A stretch of 64,000 bases of DNA from Bradyrhizobium ottawaense (GCF_002278135.3 NZ_CP029425.2:2642001-2706000), one strand, 5' to 3'; positions 34,629-44,694 are shown, counted from the first letter of the stretch. Notes: generated by a model not told the origin, from the sequence alone. A program made the numbers and translations.

Positions 34629-35149
34629 GCGGCTTCGACGACAGCCTGCTGAACGAGGTGGACGAGACGGTGCGGGTTCGCCTCATTGTCAACGGCCGCA
34701 AGGTCGCCTGCGAGGTCGCGCCGCGTGACACGCTGGTCGATTGTCTGCGCGACAGGCTCGAGCTGACGGGCACGCATGCCGGCTGCGAGATGGGCGCTTG
34801 CGGTGCCTGCCTGGTGCAGCTCGACGGCCGCGCCGTGCATTCCTGCCTGATGTTTGCGGTGCAGGCCGATGGCGGCAGGATCGACACGATCGAGGGGCTC
34901 AGCGAGAGCGGCCTGCTCGCCGATCTCCAGGCCGAATTCCACCGTCGCAATGCGCTGCAATGTGGCTTCTGCACCTCGGGCATGCTGATCAACGCTCACG
35001 AGCTGCTCTCGCAGAGTGCGCAGCCGAGCCGCGACGAGATCCGCGACGCGCTGTCGGGCAATTACTGCCGCTGCACCGGCTATGAAGCGATCGTCGATGC
35101 CATCGACGCGGTGGCCAAAGCGCGCAGCGCACGCGGAGGCGCAGCATGA
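34625..35149 (+). CDS. Molybdenum hydroxylase 2x[2Fe-2S] subunit
   Basis: 174 residues. The plant-type ferredoxin cluster is in HAGCEMGACGACLVQLDG with a later Cys (VHSCLMF). The second cluster is in CGFCTSGML and GNYCRCTGYEAI. There is no export signal, so the complex is cytoplasmic. It relays electrons from the Mo site to FAD. Both flanking genes overlap it by four bases. Confidence 0.95.
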   Translation: MSGFDDSLLNEVDETVRVRLIVNGRKVACEVAPRDTLVDCLRDRLELTGTHAGCEMGACGACLVQLDGRAVHSCLMFAVQADGGRIDTIEGLSESGLLADLQAEFHRRNALQCGFCTSGMLINAHELLSQSAQPSRDEIRDALSGNYCRCTGYEAIVDAIDAVAKARSARGGAA

Positions 35150-37521
35150 GCGCGCCGCTGACCTCGCTCGATCGGCCCAACTCCTATATCGGCCGTTCCG
35201 TGCCGCGGCCGAACGCCAAGCGGCTGTTGGCCGGGCGGGGACGTTATGTCAGCGACCTCCGTCTGCCGCGTATGCTCTTCGCCGCGTTCCTGCGTAGCCC
35301 GCATGCGCATGCGAAGATCGTCGCGATCAAGACCGAGCAGGCGCGTGCAATCGAAGGCGTGCATCTCGTCGCCACCGGCGCCGATCTCGCCAGGATCTGC
35401 ACGCCCTGGACTGGCACGCTCGATCATTTCAAGGGCATGACCTCCGCACCGCAATTGCCGCTGCCGCTCGATCGCGTGGTCTGGGCCGGACAGGCGGTGG
35501 TCGCCGTCGTTGCCGAGAGCCGGACGATCGCCGAAGATGCGCTGGAGCTGATCGAGGTCGACTACGAGGACCTTCCCGTCGTCGTCGACATCGACGGCGC
35601 ACGCGAGGCCGGCGGGCCGGTGATTAATCCCGGCAGCGCCAACAACACCTGCTTCCGCAGCCAGCTCGACAACGGCGCCGTCGATGACGCCTTTGTGCAT
35701 GCGGCCCATGTGGTGGAGGAGGAGTTCTCCTTCGGCCGCCATACCGCAGTGACGCTGGAGCCGCGTGCCATCGTTGCGGATTACGATCCGTCCGCGGGCA
35801 CGCTCACCGTGCATCACGGCACGCAGACGCCGTACCAGTTCCAGGATCTCTACTCCCGCCACTACGGGATCCCGGAGGCGGGCGTCCGCGTCATCGCGAC
35901 GGACATCGGCGGCTCCTTCGGGATGAAGCTGCATGTCTATCACGAGGACATGGCGGTGGTCGGTCTCTCGATCCTGCTCGGCCGTCCCGTGAAGTACGTT
36001 GCCGATCGCATGGAGTCCTTCGTCTCCGACATCCACGCGCGCGACCACCGCGTCCGCGCCCGCATGGCGCTCGATGCCAGGGGCGAGATCCTGGCGATGG
36101 ACGTGCTGGATCTGACCGCGATCGGCGCGTTCTCGACCTATCCGCGCACCAGCGTGGTCGAGGGCAACCAGGTCATTCGCCTGATCGGCGCGCCCTATCG
36201 CTTCAAGAATTACCGCGCCACGCTGGAGGTGATCTTCCAGAACAAGGTGCAGACCAGCCAGTATCGCGCCGTCGGCCATCCCATCGCCTGCGCCGTCACG
36301 GAGCGGCTGGTCGATATGGCAGCAAGCAAGATCGGCCTCGATCCCTTCGCCATCCGTGCGCGGAACGTCATCCCCGATAATGCCTATCCGCAGACCTCAC
36401 CTACCGGCTACCGCTTCGAGGCGCTGTCGCATCAGGCGTGCCTGAAGCGCCTGCACGAGATGATGGACTATGACGGCTTGCGTGCCGAGCAGGCGGATTT
36501 GCACAAGCGCGGCGTCTATCGCGGCATCGGCATCGCCGCCTTCGTCGAGATCACCAATCCCAGTCCGGCGTTCTATGGCGTCGGCGGTGCGCGCATCTCC
36601 TCGCAGGACGGCGCCACTCTCAGCCTGACGCCGTCTGGGGAGGTGCGCTGCCTGATCTCGGTCACCGAGCAGGGGCAGGGCACCGAGGCGATCATCAGCC
36701 AGATCGTGGCCGACCAGCTCGGCCTTGCCCAGGAGCACGTCAAGGTCATCACCGGGGATACCGAGGTGACGCCGCATGGCGGGGCGACCTGGGCCTGCCG
36801 CGGCGCCGGCATCGGCGGCGAGACCGCGCTGCAGGCGACGCGCGCGCTCAAGCGCAACATCCTGGAGATCGCCGCGCTGATCCTCCAGGAGCAACCGTCG
36901 GCGCTCGACATCGTCGATGGCGAAATCGTCGACGCAGGCACGCGGAACCAACGGATGCCGATCTCCGAGATCGCACGCATTGCCTATTTCCGTTCCGATA
37001 CGCTGCCGCCGGGCACGCAGGCGCAGCTCACGGTGAGCCATCATTTCGCGCCGCAGGGCTATCCCTTTGCCTTCACCAACGGCATCCAGGGCTGCTCGCT
37101 GGAGGTCGATGTCGAGACCGGTTTCATCAAGCTCCTGAAGCATTTTATCGTCGAGGATTGCGGACGCGTCATCAATCCGATGCTGGTCGACGAACAGCTC
37201 CGCGGCGGCATCGTGCAGGGGCTGGGTGCTGCGCTGTTCGAGGAATGCCGCTACAGCGACACCGGTCAGCTCATGAACGGCTCGCTCGCCGATTACCTCG
37301 TGCCGATGCCGATGGAGATGCCCGATATCGTCATCGCCCACGTCGAGACGCCGACCGCCGACACCGAGCTCGGCGCCAAGGGGGTCGGCGAGGCCGGCAC
37401 GGCGGCGGCGTCGGCTTGCGTGCTCAATGCGGTCAACGACGCGCTCGCGCCGTTTGGTGCCACGATCAATTCGATCCCGATCACGCCTGCCAAAGTCCTG
37501 AAAGCCCTGAAGCGTTTCTAG
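35146..37521 (+). CDS. Molybdenum hydroxylase large (Mo-pterin) subunit
   Basis: 791 residues of the xanthine dehydrogenase/CO dehydrogenase large-subunit family. GGSFGMKLHVYHED, TEQGQGTEAIISQI and the catalytic Glu in GAKGVGEAGTAAA are visible. The active-site loop that is AYXCSFR in form I CO dehydrogenase or AYRGAGR in form II reads SQYRAVGHPIA here, so CO dehydrogenase is unlikely. The substrate is probably an aldehyde, purine or N-heteroaromatic. With a dedicated Liv-type importer next door, an imported small heterocycle or acid is a fair guess. Confidence 0.9.
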   Translation: MSAPLTSLDRPNSYIGRSVPRPNAKRLLAGRGRYVSDLRLPRMLFAAFLRSPHAHAKIVAIKTEQARAIEGVHLVATGADLARICTPWTGTLDHFKGMTSAPQLPLPLDRVVWAGQAVVAVVAESRTIAEDALELIEVDYEDLPVVVDIDGAREAGGPVINPGSANNTCFRSQLDNGAVDDAFVHAAHVVEEEFSFGRHTAVTLEPRAIVADYDPSAGTLTVHHGTQTPYQFQDLYSRHYGIPEAGVRVIATDIGGSFGMKLHVYHEDMAVVGLSILLGRPVKYVADRMESFVSDIHARDHRVRARMALDARGEILAMDVLDLTAIGAFSTYPRTSVVEGNQVIRLIGAPYRFKNYRATLEVIFQNKVQTSQYRAVGHPIACAVTERLVDMAASKIGLDPFAIRARNVIPDNAYPQTSPTGYRFEALSHQACLKRLHEMMDYDGLRAEQADLHKRGVYRGIGIAAFVEITNPSPAFYGVGGARISSQDGATLSLTPSGEVRCLISVTEQGQGTEAIISQIVADQLGLAQEHVKVITGDTEVTPHGGATWACRGAGIGGETALQATRALKRNILEIAALILQEQPSALDIVDGEIVDAGTRNQRMPISEIARIAYFRSDTLPPGTQAQLTVSHHFAPQGYPFAFTNGIQGCSLEVDVETGFIKLLKHFIVEDCGRVINPMLVDEQLRGGIVQGLGAALFEECRYSDTGQLMNGSLADYLVPMPMEMPDIVIAHVETPTADTELGAKGVGEAGTAAASACVLNAVNDALAPFGATINSIPITPAKVLKALKRF

Positions 37522-37544
37522 AAAAAAGACAATTGGAGGAAATC

Positions 37545-38786
37545 ATGCCCAAATCCGGTTCGACGTCGAAGATAACTCGCCGTACCGCACTCGCCGGCCT
37601 CTCGGCCGGCGCGGCGCTACTTGCCATGCCCCGGCTCGGCCGCGCCGCGGACGAGACGATCCGCATCGGCTTTCCGACGCCGCTGACCGGCCCGTTCGCG
37701 GCGGAAGCGCGCGATCAGGTCAAATGCGCCGAGCTCGCGGTGAAGCTCGTCAACGACAAGGGCGGCATCGGCGGCCGCAAGGTCGAGCTGCTGGTGCGCG
37801 ACGACAAGCTCAACGCCGGTGAGGCCGCGACGCGTACGCTCGAGCTGATCGAGAAGGACAAGGTTCATGCCGTGGTCGGCGCGCTCTCCAGCGCCGTGCA
37901 GCTCGCGGTCAACGAGGTTACCCGCGCCCGCGGCGTGATCTACGTCTCGATCAGCCAGTCGGACACCATCAACGAAGCCAAGGATTTCAGCAAATACACC
38001 TTCCATGAAGCGCTGAACCCACACATGACGACAGCCGCGGTGGCGCGGCAGACGCTGAAGAAGGGTATGAAAGTCGCCCATCTCGTCGCCGATTATGCGT
38101 ATGGCCATGAGATGCTGCGCGGCTTCAAGCGCGCGCAGGCGGCGATCGGTGCGGACAATGTCGGCGAGATCCTGCATCCGTTCGGTGCTGCCGACTATTC
38201 GACCTTCATGCCGCGCCTGATGTCGATGCGGCCGGACGTGCTCTGCATCTCCAATTTCGGCCGCGACCAGGCCAATGCGATCAAGCAGGCCGTGGATTTC
38301 GGCGTCAAGCAGCAGATGAAGATCGTCGTCCCCGTCATCCTGCACAACCAGCGCCTCGCGGTCGGCCCCGACGTGTTCGAGGGCGTCGTCGGCGGCGCCA
38401 ACTACTATTGGGGCCTGGAGACGCAGAGCAAGTCGGCGGCCGCCTTCAATGCCGCGTTCAAGGCTGCCAATGGCGGCGCGATCCCGACCGACTACGGCGC
38501 CTATGGCTATTCCGGCGTCGGATCGTTGCTGGCTGCGATGCAGGCCGCCGGCGGCACCGACACCGATAAGGTGGTCGATGCGCTGGAGAAGCTGCAATAT
38601 GATCTGACCAAGGGGCCGCAGCATTACCGCAAATGCGACCATCAGTCGGTTCAGTCGGTGCTGGTGCTGGAGTCCAAGAAGAAGTCCGCCATGGCGGGCG
38701 ACAACGATCTGTTCGCCATTCTCGCCAACGACACCGGCTCGGACGACATGCTGCGCAGCTGCAGCGAGCTCGGCCACGCCACCTGA
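37545..38786 (+). CDS. Liv-type ABC transporter substrate-binding protein (Tat signal)
   Basis: 413 residues from ATG 37545 with GGAGG five to nine bases upstream, 23 bp after the Mo subunit gene. A twin-arginine signal (ITRRTALAG) ends in RLGRAA near residue 36. The Peripla_BP_6 fold opens with IRIGFPTPLTGPFAAEARDQVKCAELAV. Such proteins bind amino acids, aromatic acids or amides. The link with the upstream hydroxylase suggests it delivers that enzyme's substrate. Confidence 0.9.
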   Translation: MPKSGSTSKITRRTALAGLSAGAALLAMPRLGRAADETIRIGFPTPLTGPFAAEARDQVKCAELAVKLVNDKGGIGGRKVELLVRDDKLNAGEAATRTLELIEKDKVHAVVGALSSAVQLAVNEVTRARGVIYVSISQSDTINEAKDFSKYTFHEALNPHMTTAAVARQTLKKGMKVAHLVADYAYGHEMLRGFKRAQAAIGADNVGEILHPFGAADYSTFMPRLMSMRPDVLCISNFGRDQANAIKQAVDFGVKQQMKIVVPVILHNQRLAVGPDVFEGVVGGANYYWGLETQSKSAAAFNAAFKAANGGAIPTDYGAYGYSGVGSLLAAMQAAGGTDTDKVVDALEKLQYDLTKGPQHYRKCDHQSVQSVLVLESKKKSAMAGDNDLFAILANDTGSDDMLRSCSELGHAT

Positions 38787-38797
38787 AGCCTGTGACG

Positions 38798-39673
38798 ATG
38801 GACCTGTCGCTGATCATCATGCAGCTTCTCTCCGGGATCGCCCTTGGGGCGGTCCTGGTGATCACTGCGCTTGGACTGACGATCGTGTTCGGCATGCTCG
38901 GGGTGGTCAATTTCGCCCATGGCGCGCTGTTCATGATCGGGGCCTATGCCGGGCTGTATCTGGCCTCGCTCACCGGAAGCTTCTGGTGGGGGCTGCTGCT
39001 CGCGCCCATCCTGATCGGCGCCTTCGGCATGCTGATCGAGTTCGTGCTGATCCGCAGGCTGTATGGACGCTCGATCGACGATCCGCTGCTGCTCACCTTC
39101 GGCCTCAGCTACGTCCTGGTCGAGGGCGTGCGCATCGTGTTCGGCAGCGACGGCATTCCGTTTCCGACCCCGCCCCAGCTGATCGGCGTGCTCGATCTCG
39201 GCATCGGCTTCTTCCCGCGCTACCGCCTGTTCGTCATCGCGCTGGTGGCGGTGGTGCTGCTGGCGCTCTGGCTGGCGCTGGAGAAGACCCGTGTCGGCCT
39301 GATCGTGCGCGCAGGTGCGCGCGATCCCACCATCATGCAGGTGCTCGGCGTCGACATCGGCCGGGTGTGGCTCGCGATCTTCGGTCTCGGTGTCGGTCTC
39401 GCCGCGCTGGGTGGCGTGCTCGCCGGGCCCATGCGCAGCGTCAATCCGGAGATGGGCTCGCTGGTACTGGCCGAAGCCTTTGTCGTCACGGTGATTGGCG
39501 GTCTCGGCTCGATCGTCGGCGCGGTCGTGGCCGGCCTCATGGTCGGCATTTCCATCAGCCTGGTGGCGCTGTTCGCGCCTGAAATGGCGACCATCGTCAT
39601 GTTCGCGCTGATGGCGGTGGTGCTGCTGATCCGCCCGCAAGGCCTGTTCGGCGTGAGAGGGAGGACGGCGTGA
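38798..39673 (+). CDS. Liv-type ABC permease (LivH-like)
   Basis: 291 residues, about eight membrane helices. It opens MDLSLIIMQLLSGIALGAVLVI and contains GLTIVFGMLGVVNFAHGALFM, the LivH hallmark. The C-terminus has GGLGSIVGAVVAGLMVG. It starts 11 bp after the binding-protein gene and overlaps the second permease by four bases. An in-frame extension to 38633 lies inside the previous gene and is not used. Confidence 0.93.
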   Translation: MDLSLIIMQLLSGIALGAVLVITALGLTIVFGMLGVVNFAHGALFMIGAYAGLYLASLTGSFWWGLLLAPILIGAFGMLIEFVLIRRLYGRSIDDPLLLTFGLSYVLVEGVRIVFGSDGIPFPTPPQLIGVLDLGIGFFPRYRLFVIALVAVVLLALWLALEKTRVGLIVRAGARDPTIMQVLGVDIGRVWLAIFGLGVGLAALGGVLAGPMRSVNPEMGSLVLAEAFVVTVIGGLGSIVGAVVAGLMVGISISLVALFAPEMATIVMFALMAVVLLIRPQGLFGVRGRTA

Positions 39674-40668
39674 CGCACCCTTCGAGCGGCGAGGCTCTCG
39701 CCAAGCCTGCGCCGAGCGGGCTCGGCCGGCTTCTCGACCACCGCGTGCTGCTCTCCATCGCCGTGCTGGCGATATTGCCCTGGCTGCTGCCGTCCAAGGC
39801 GCTGGCCGTCAACGTCCTGATCTACGGCGTCGTGGTGATGGGCTACAATCTGCTGTTCGGCTACACCGGGCTGTTGTCGTTCGGGCAGGCCGCGTTCTTC
39901 GGGGCGGGTGCATACTTTACCGGCATTGCGATCGGCCGCTATGGCGTGCCGTGGTTTGCCGCGGTCGCGCTCGCCGTGGGTCTCAGCACCTGCCTGGCGG
40001 CCCTGATCGGCATTGTCTCGACGCGCACCCGCGGCATCTATTTCTCCATGGTGACGCTCGCTTTGGCGCAGCTCGTCTACTACGTCGCGCTCCAGGCGTC
40101 CTCCTTCACCGGCGGCGAGAACGGCCTGCGCGGCTTCACCGTCGACCGCATCAGCCTGTTCGGCCTCCAGGTCAATTTCCTCGATCCCATCAACAAATAT
40201 TACGTGCTGATGGCCTTCGCGGCGCTGGCGATGTGGTTCCAGTCGCGCATCCTGAACTCGCCGTTCGGGGCCGTCATCGAGGCGATCCGCGAGAACGAGC
40301 AGCGCGCGCGGGCCTGCGGCTACGACGTCGAGCGCAGCAAGCTGGTCGTGTTCATGCTGTCGGGCGCGATCTCCTCGCTCGGCGGTTGCATGCTGGCGCT
40401 GCATCTGTCGATCGTGCCGCTCGACATCCTGCACTACCAGACCTCGGGTATGATCGTGATGATGGTGCTGCTCGGCGGTGCCCGCAGCTTTTTCGGACCC
40501 TTCGTCGGCGCGGCGAGCTTCCTGATCCTGGAGGATGTCATCTCGCTCTGGACGCCGCATTGGCAGATCTTCGTCGGCGCAATCTTCGTGCTGTTCGTGC
40601 TGTTCCTGCCCAAGGGCATCTGGGGCACGCTGCTGGATGCCCTTCGCATCGGAAAGGCGCGGCGATGA
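39670..40668 (+). CDS. Liv-type ABC permease (LivM-like)
   Basis: 332 residues with eight to ten membrane helices. YNLLFGYTGLLSFGQAAFFGAGAY and VIEAIRENEQRARACGYDV are the LivM signatures. It forms the heteromeric channel with the LivH-like subunit. It overlaps both neighbours by four bases (ATGA junctions), showing strong translational coupling. Confidence 0.93.
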   Translation: MTHPSSGEALAKPAPSGLGRLLDHRVLLSIAVLAILPWLLPSKALAVNVLIYGVVVMGYNLLFGYTGLLSFGQAAFFGAGAYFTGIAIGRYGVPWFAAVALAVGLSTCLAALIGIVSTRTRGIYFSMVTLALAQLVYYVALQASSFTGGENGLRGFTVDRISLFGLQVNFLDPINKYYVLMAFAALAMWFQSRILNSPFGAVIEAIRENEQRARACGYDVERSKLVVFMLSGAISSLGGCMLALHLSIVPLDILHYQTSGMIVMMVLLGGARSFFGPFVGAASFLILEDVISLWTPHWQIFVGAIFVLFVLFLPKGIWGTLLDALRIGKARR

Positions 40669-41420
40669 GCGGCGAACTGCTTCGCGCCGAGGGAATCGGC
40701 AAGCGCTTCGGCGGCTTTGTCGCGCTCGAGGATATTACCTTGTCCTTTGCGGCGGGGCAGCTCACCTCGATCATCGGGCCGAACGGTGCCGGCAAGAGCA
40801 CGTTCTTCAACATCCTCTCAGGTGCACTGACGCCGACCTCCGGCAAGCTCCATTTCCGGGGGCGTGAGCTGAACGGCCTGCCGCAGCACCGCTTCGTGCA
40901 CCAGGGCATTTCACGGTCCTACCAGATCACCAACATCTTTCCGGACCTGTCGGTGCACGAAAACGTCCGCGTCGCCGCCCAGGCGCTGACCGTGAGCTAT
41001 GACATCTGGCGGAATCGCGCGCGGCTGACCGAATTGCATGCGCGTGCCGATGCGGCACTCGACGCGGTGGGGCTTCTCGGCAGGCGAAGCGAATTTGCAA
41101 AGTTCCTCTCGCACGGCCAGCAGCGCGCGCTGGAGATCGCGATCGCGCTGGTCTCCGAGCCCGAGTTGCTGCTGCTCGACGAGCCGACCGCCGGCATGGG
41201 TCCCGAAGAGACCAAGGACATGGTCGCGCTGCTGGAACGGCTCGCCGACAAGCGCACGGTACTGCTGGTGGAGCACAAGATGAAGATGGTGCTGGGCCTG
41301 TCCAAGCGCGTCGTGGTGCTGCACCACGGCCGCCTGCTCGCGGACGGCGCGCCGGACGAGATCAGGAGCAATCCGGAAGTCCGCCGGGTCTATCTCGGAC
41401 AGAGTGAAGGTTATGGCTGA
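40665..41420 (+). CDS. Liv-type ABC ATPase (LivG-like)
   Basis: 251 residues from ATG 40665, overlapping the permease stop. Walker A GPNGAGKST, signature FLSHGQQRALEIAIAL, Walker B LLLLDEPTAGMG and H-loop VEHKM are intact; the C-terminal tail DEIRSNPEVRRVYLG is the BCA_ABC extension found in LivG. The longer frame starting inside livM is a read-through artefact. Confidence 0.94.
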   Translation: MSGELLRAEGIGKRFGGFVALEDITLSFAAGQLTSIIGPNGAGKSTFFNILSGALTPTSGKLHFRGRELNGLPQHRFVHQGISRSYQITNIFPDLSVHENVRVAAQALTVSYDIWRNRARLTELHARADAALDAVGLLGRRSEFAKFLSHGQQRALEIAIALVSEPELLLLDEPTAGMGPEETKDMVALLERLADKRTVLLVEHKMKMVLGLSKRVVVLHHGRLLADGAPDEIRSNPEVRRVYLGQSEGYG

Positions 41421-42132
41421 GACAGCGCTGCTCGAAATCGAAGATCTCCACGCCTGGTATGGCGCGAGCCACATCCTCCACGGCATTTCGCTGCACGTGA
41501 AGGAGGGCGAGGTGGTTGCCCTCGTCGGTCGCAACGGCGCCGGCAAGACCACGACCTTGCGAACCATGATGGGCCTGATGCCGAAGGCGACCGGCCGCGT
41601 GCGCTTTGCTGGCATGGAGCTCCTGCCGTTGCGCGCCCATCAGCGCTTCCACCTTGGCCTCGCTTACGTGCCCGAGGAGCGGCGCATCGTTCCCGGGCTG
41701 TCGGTGCGCGAGAACCTCCGGCTCGGTCTCGTCGCGGCCGGCAGCGGCATCGAGGAGCGGGCCGCGATCGACGAAATCGCCGCGACCTTTCCGCGCCTGA
41801 AGGAGCGCCTCGAGCAGGAGGGCGTGACGCTCTCCGGTGGAGAGCAGCAGATGCTGGCGATCGCGCGCGCACTGATCGGCAAGCCCAAGATGATCCTGCT
41901 CGATGAACCCTCGGAGGGCATCATGCCCGTCCTCGTCGAGGAGATGGGCGTGCTGTTCCGCCGCCTGCGTGACGAGGGCAAGACGCTGCTGTTGGTCGAG
42001 CAGAACGTCGAATGGGCGCTGCGGCTGGCCGACCGCGCCGTGATCATCGACCAGGGCGAGGTCGTGCACGAGAGCAGCGCTGCGGCGCTGCTCGCGGACA
42101 AGGACATCCAGGAACGCTACTGCGCGGTCTGA
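41413..42132 (+). CDS. Liv-type ABC ATPase (LivF-like)
   Basis: 239 residues from ATG 41413; a GTG at 41404 would add three residues. Walker A GRNGAGKTT, LivF-typical YVPEERRIVPGLSVRENL, signature LSGGEQQMLAIARAL, Walker B ILLDEPSEGIMP and H-loop VEQNVEWAL are present. The start overlaps livG by eight bases. It is the last gene of the TetR-controlled operon and converges with the GGDEF/EAL gene across 11 bp. Confidence 0.94.
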   Translation: MAETALLEIEDLHAWYGASHILHGISLHVKEGEVVALVGRNGAGKTTTLRTMMGLMPKATGRVRFAGMELLPLRAHQRFHLGLAYVPEERRIVPGLSVRENLRLGLVAAGSGIEERAAIDEIAATFPRLKERLEQEGVTLSGGEQQMLAIARALIGKPKMILLDEPSEGIMPVLVEEMGVLFRRLRDEGKTLLLVEQNVEWALRLADRAVIIDQGEVVHESSAAALLADKDIQERYCAV

Positions 42133-42143
42133 CGTTTAGCCCG

Positions 42144-44146
42144 CTAGGCCACGACCTTGGCGCCGTCGAGGCGCTGGCGTTCGTTCGCGAGATAGTCGCC
42201 GATCGCATCGGCTGACATGGGTCTTGCGAAATAATAGCCCTGGATGAAGTCGCAGCCGAGCCGGCGCAGGGTGTCGAGCTGGGCGCGGGTCTCGACGCCC
42301 TCGACGACGCAGGCGATCTCCATGTCGTCGCAGAGGCCCGTCAAAGACTTGATGATCTTGTGACTGACCGGGTTCTCGTTGATGTCGGCGACGAAGCTGC
42401 GGTCGACCTTGATCTTGTCGAGCGGCAGCCGGTGCACGTGGCTCAACGAGGAATAGCCGGTGCCGAAATCGTCCAGCGAGATGCCGCAGCCCATCGCCTT
42501 CAGCGTCGAGATGGACTGCTGCGCGCGCACGAAATCGAAGGTGACGGCGGTCTCGGTGATCTCGAAGTCGATCCGACGCGGCGACAGGCCGCTCTTCTCG
42601 ATGATGGAGATCAGCGGCAGGATGCCTTCGGCGGCACAGACGTCGTGAGCGGACAGGTTGAACGACAGGCGGATGTCGTCGGGCCAGGTCTTGGCCGTCG
42701 CGAGCGCCCGCGCCACAGCGTCTGCGTCAGTGGGCGGATCAGGCCGATGCGCTCGGCCGCCGGAATGAAGTCGGCGGGGGAAACCCAGCCGAGACGGGGG
42801 CTGTGCCAGCGCGCCAGCGTCTCGAAACCCGCAGCGTGCTCGCTCATGGCATCGACGATCGGCTGGAACACCAGCTCCATCTCGGCGCCAAAATCGGAGG
42901 TGCGCAGCAAATTCTCGATCACGCCGCGGCTGCGGATCTCGGCCTCGAGCTCGCCCGAGAAGATCACGGTGCGTCCGCGCAGTTGGCGCTTGGCATGATA
43001 GAGCGAATAGTCGGCGCATTCATAGAGAGCTTCCGATGTCGTCGCGGAGTCCGGAAACAGCGCAAATCCGATCGAGCAGGACAGGCCGGTGTGGGCGGTG
43101 TCGAGCTGGTAAGGCAGCTTGACCTGCCCGCCGATACGTTCGCCGAGCCGTGCCAGATCGGCATCGTCGGGATCGCCGCAGACGACGAGGCCAAACTCGT
43201 CGCCGCCGAGCCGGGCGAATTCCACGCGTTGCGGGCCGAAGCCCTCGCAGACCTCGCGGATGCGGCGGCCCGCCTCGATCAGGACGCGGTCGCCGACGCT
43301 GTGGCCGTAATTGTCGTTGATCGGCTTGAAGCCGTCGAGGTCGATGATGCCGACCGCGACGCGAACGTTTCTGCGCTCGGCGTCGGCAAAGGCGCTCGAC
43401 AGTTCGGCGAAGAAGCGGCGGCGGTTCGGCAGCTCGGTGAGGGAATCGAGATTGGCGAGGCGGAAGTTCTCGTCCGAGAGTGCCTGGGTCGCCGCCTGCT
43501 GTGCCAGCAGCGACTTGCGGCTGGCGACGAGATCGGCGAAGTCCCGGTAGTAGATGGTCAGCACCGTCACCATCGCGCCGGTGACCAGCAAATTGTTGAC
43601 GGCCATCGCCTCCAGCGTCGGCTCGCCCGTGGCGAAGTAGAACACGACGTAGGGCACGTCGACGACGAGAGTCACGATCAGCGCGGCCGAACGCAGATGC
43701 ATCAGCGAGAAAATGCAGCCGATCACGGTCACCGCCATGTAGAAGGCCACCTGGCTCTTGGCAAAGGGATCGCCATAGGGATAGAGGGCGAACGACCAGA
43801 CGGTGAAGCCCGCCGCGATCGGTGCCGCGATCCAGTTGGTGAGACGCAGATTGCGCAGGATGTCGGCGTCGCTGCGGACGACGTGGCGCTGCCGCAGCCA
43901 CCAGAAGGTCCGATAGCCCGCCACCGCGATCAATACGCCGGGCACGATCATGCTGAGTGAGGCCGGCGCCAGCGGCACATAGGTATATGCGACCGCGATC
44001 GTGTTGGTGATCAGGATGAAGTAGAGCAGCGGGATCTGCTTGGAGAAGGCGTCGAACTGCGCGCGCGTCAGCTCGGGATTGTCGGCCGGCACGCGAAACA
44101 GCCGCATTGCGGCGGCGAAGTAAGACTTCAAATCGGCAACAGGCAT
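42144..44146 (-). pseudogene. GGDEF-EAL membrane protein interrupted by a one-base frameshift
   Basis: From ATG 44146 the frame encodes about six to seven membrane helices (residues 35-205). A GGDEF domain with the active-type motif RLGGDEFGLVV follows, then the start of an EAL domain (ELVFQPIVDAMSEHAAGFETLARWHSP, an ETL variant of EAL). Near 42713-42720, after LIRPLTQTL, the frame is lost. The next frame continues the domain smoothly (LATAKTWPDDIRLSFNLSAHDV, DDFGTGYSSLSHVHRLPLDKIKVD, VVEGVET) to the stop at 42144. One missing base in CTG(N)TGGCGCGG explains it. Either the gene is a recent pseudogene or the base was lost in sequencing. If functional it would make and/or degrade cyclic di-GMP. 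Confidence 0.85.
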
Positions 44147-44403
44147 TGAAATACGAGCCCCGGATCCTGAAAACGCCGGCGATCTTGCATAGCGTGGGTA
44201 AAGGGCCCGTTAGATCGGGTCCTGCGCGAAAGACCAGCGCAGGTTGCGCGCTACCGCTGCATTTCCGGAAGCGTGCAATGGTGAGGCTGTGTTAACGATA
44301 CGGGGCTGCGGCAGCAGGCGTATCGCGGCGAAGTCCTGCAAAAACCGCCGTTACGCTCTGCTAACCATGCGCTTCGCCGCAACGTCTTGCCTCGAAGGAT
44401 GGA

Positions 44404-44637
44404 CACGGAGAGACCCTCCCAAATGCGATTGCGCTGCCCAGCGGGGGAGCCAAGGTCCTGGCGGAGAAGGGCTACCACTATCAGTACCTGTTCGTGCGCA
44501 ACGCCAAGCACGTCGATCGGTCGACGATCGCACAGACGCTGCCGTCGGCGCTCGAGTGGATCTGGAAGGGCTATCCATCCCCTGAGCGAGGAGCAGCCCA
44601 AAGCGCGATGAGATTAGGTCTTTGGTTTATTGTTTGA
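44404..44637 (+). pseudogene. 3' remnant of an esterase/alpha-beta hydrolase
   Basis: Read in the frame containing 44461-44463, the DNA gives VLAEKGYHYQYLFVRN followed by AKHVDRSTIAQTLPSALEWIWKGYP. This is the C-terminal end (with the catalytic His) of putative esterase/enterochelin-esterase-like hydrolases. Upstream the similarity fades within about 20 residues and a stop lies at 44362, so the nucleophile and most of the domain are missing. It ends at a TGA overlapping the palindromic repeat at 44636-44694. The rest of the gap 44147-44683 shows nothing else. Confidence 0.55.
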
Positions 44638-44694
44638 GCATGATCTTCTCGGAAAACCGCTGCACACTTTTCCGGATCATGCTCTAGCGTCCGA
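44636..44694. repeat. GAGCATGATC palindromic repeat
   Basis: GAGCATGATCTTCTCGGAAAA and TTTTCCGGATCATGCTC pair into a hairpin of the same family as 22142-22187. It overlaps the last codons and stop of the TonB-plug fragment on one strand and the stop of the esterase remnant on the other, so both truncations end in this element. Confidence 0.7.

Noticed and set aside
35146..37521. Aerobic CO dehydrogenase (coxL) for the Mo large subunit
   Set aside because: The form I (AYXCSFR) and form II (AYRGAGR) active-site loops are absent; the position reads SQYRAVGH.
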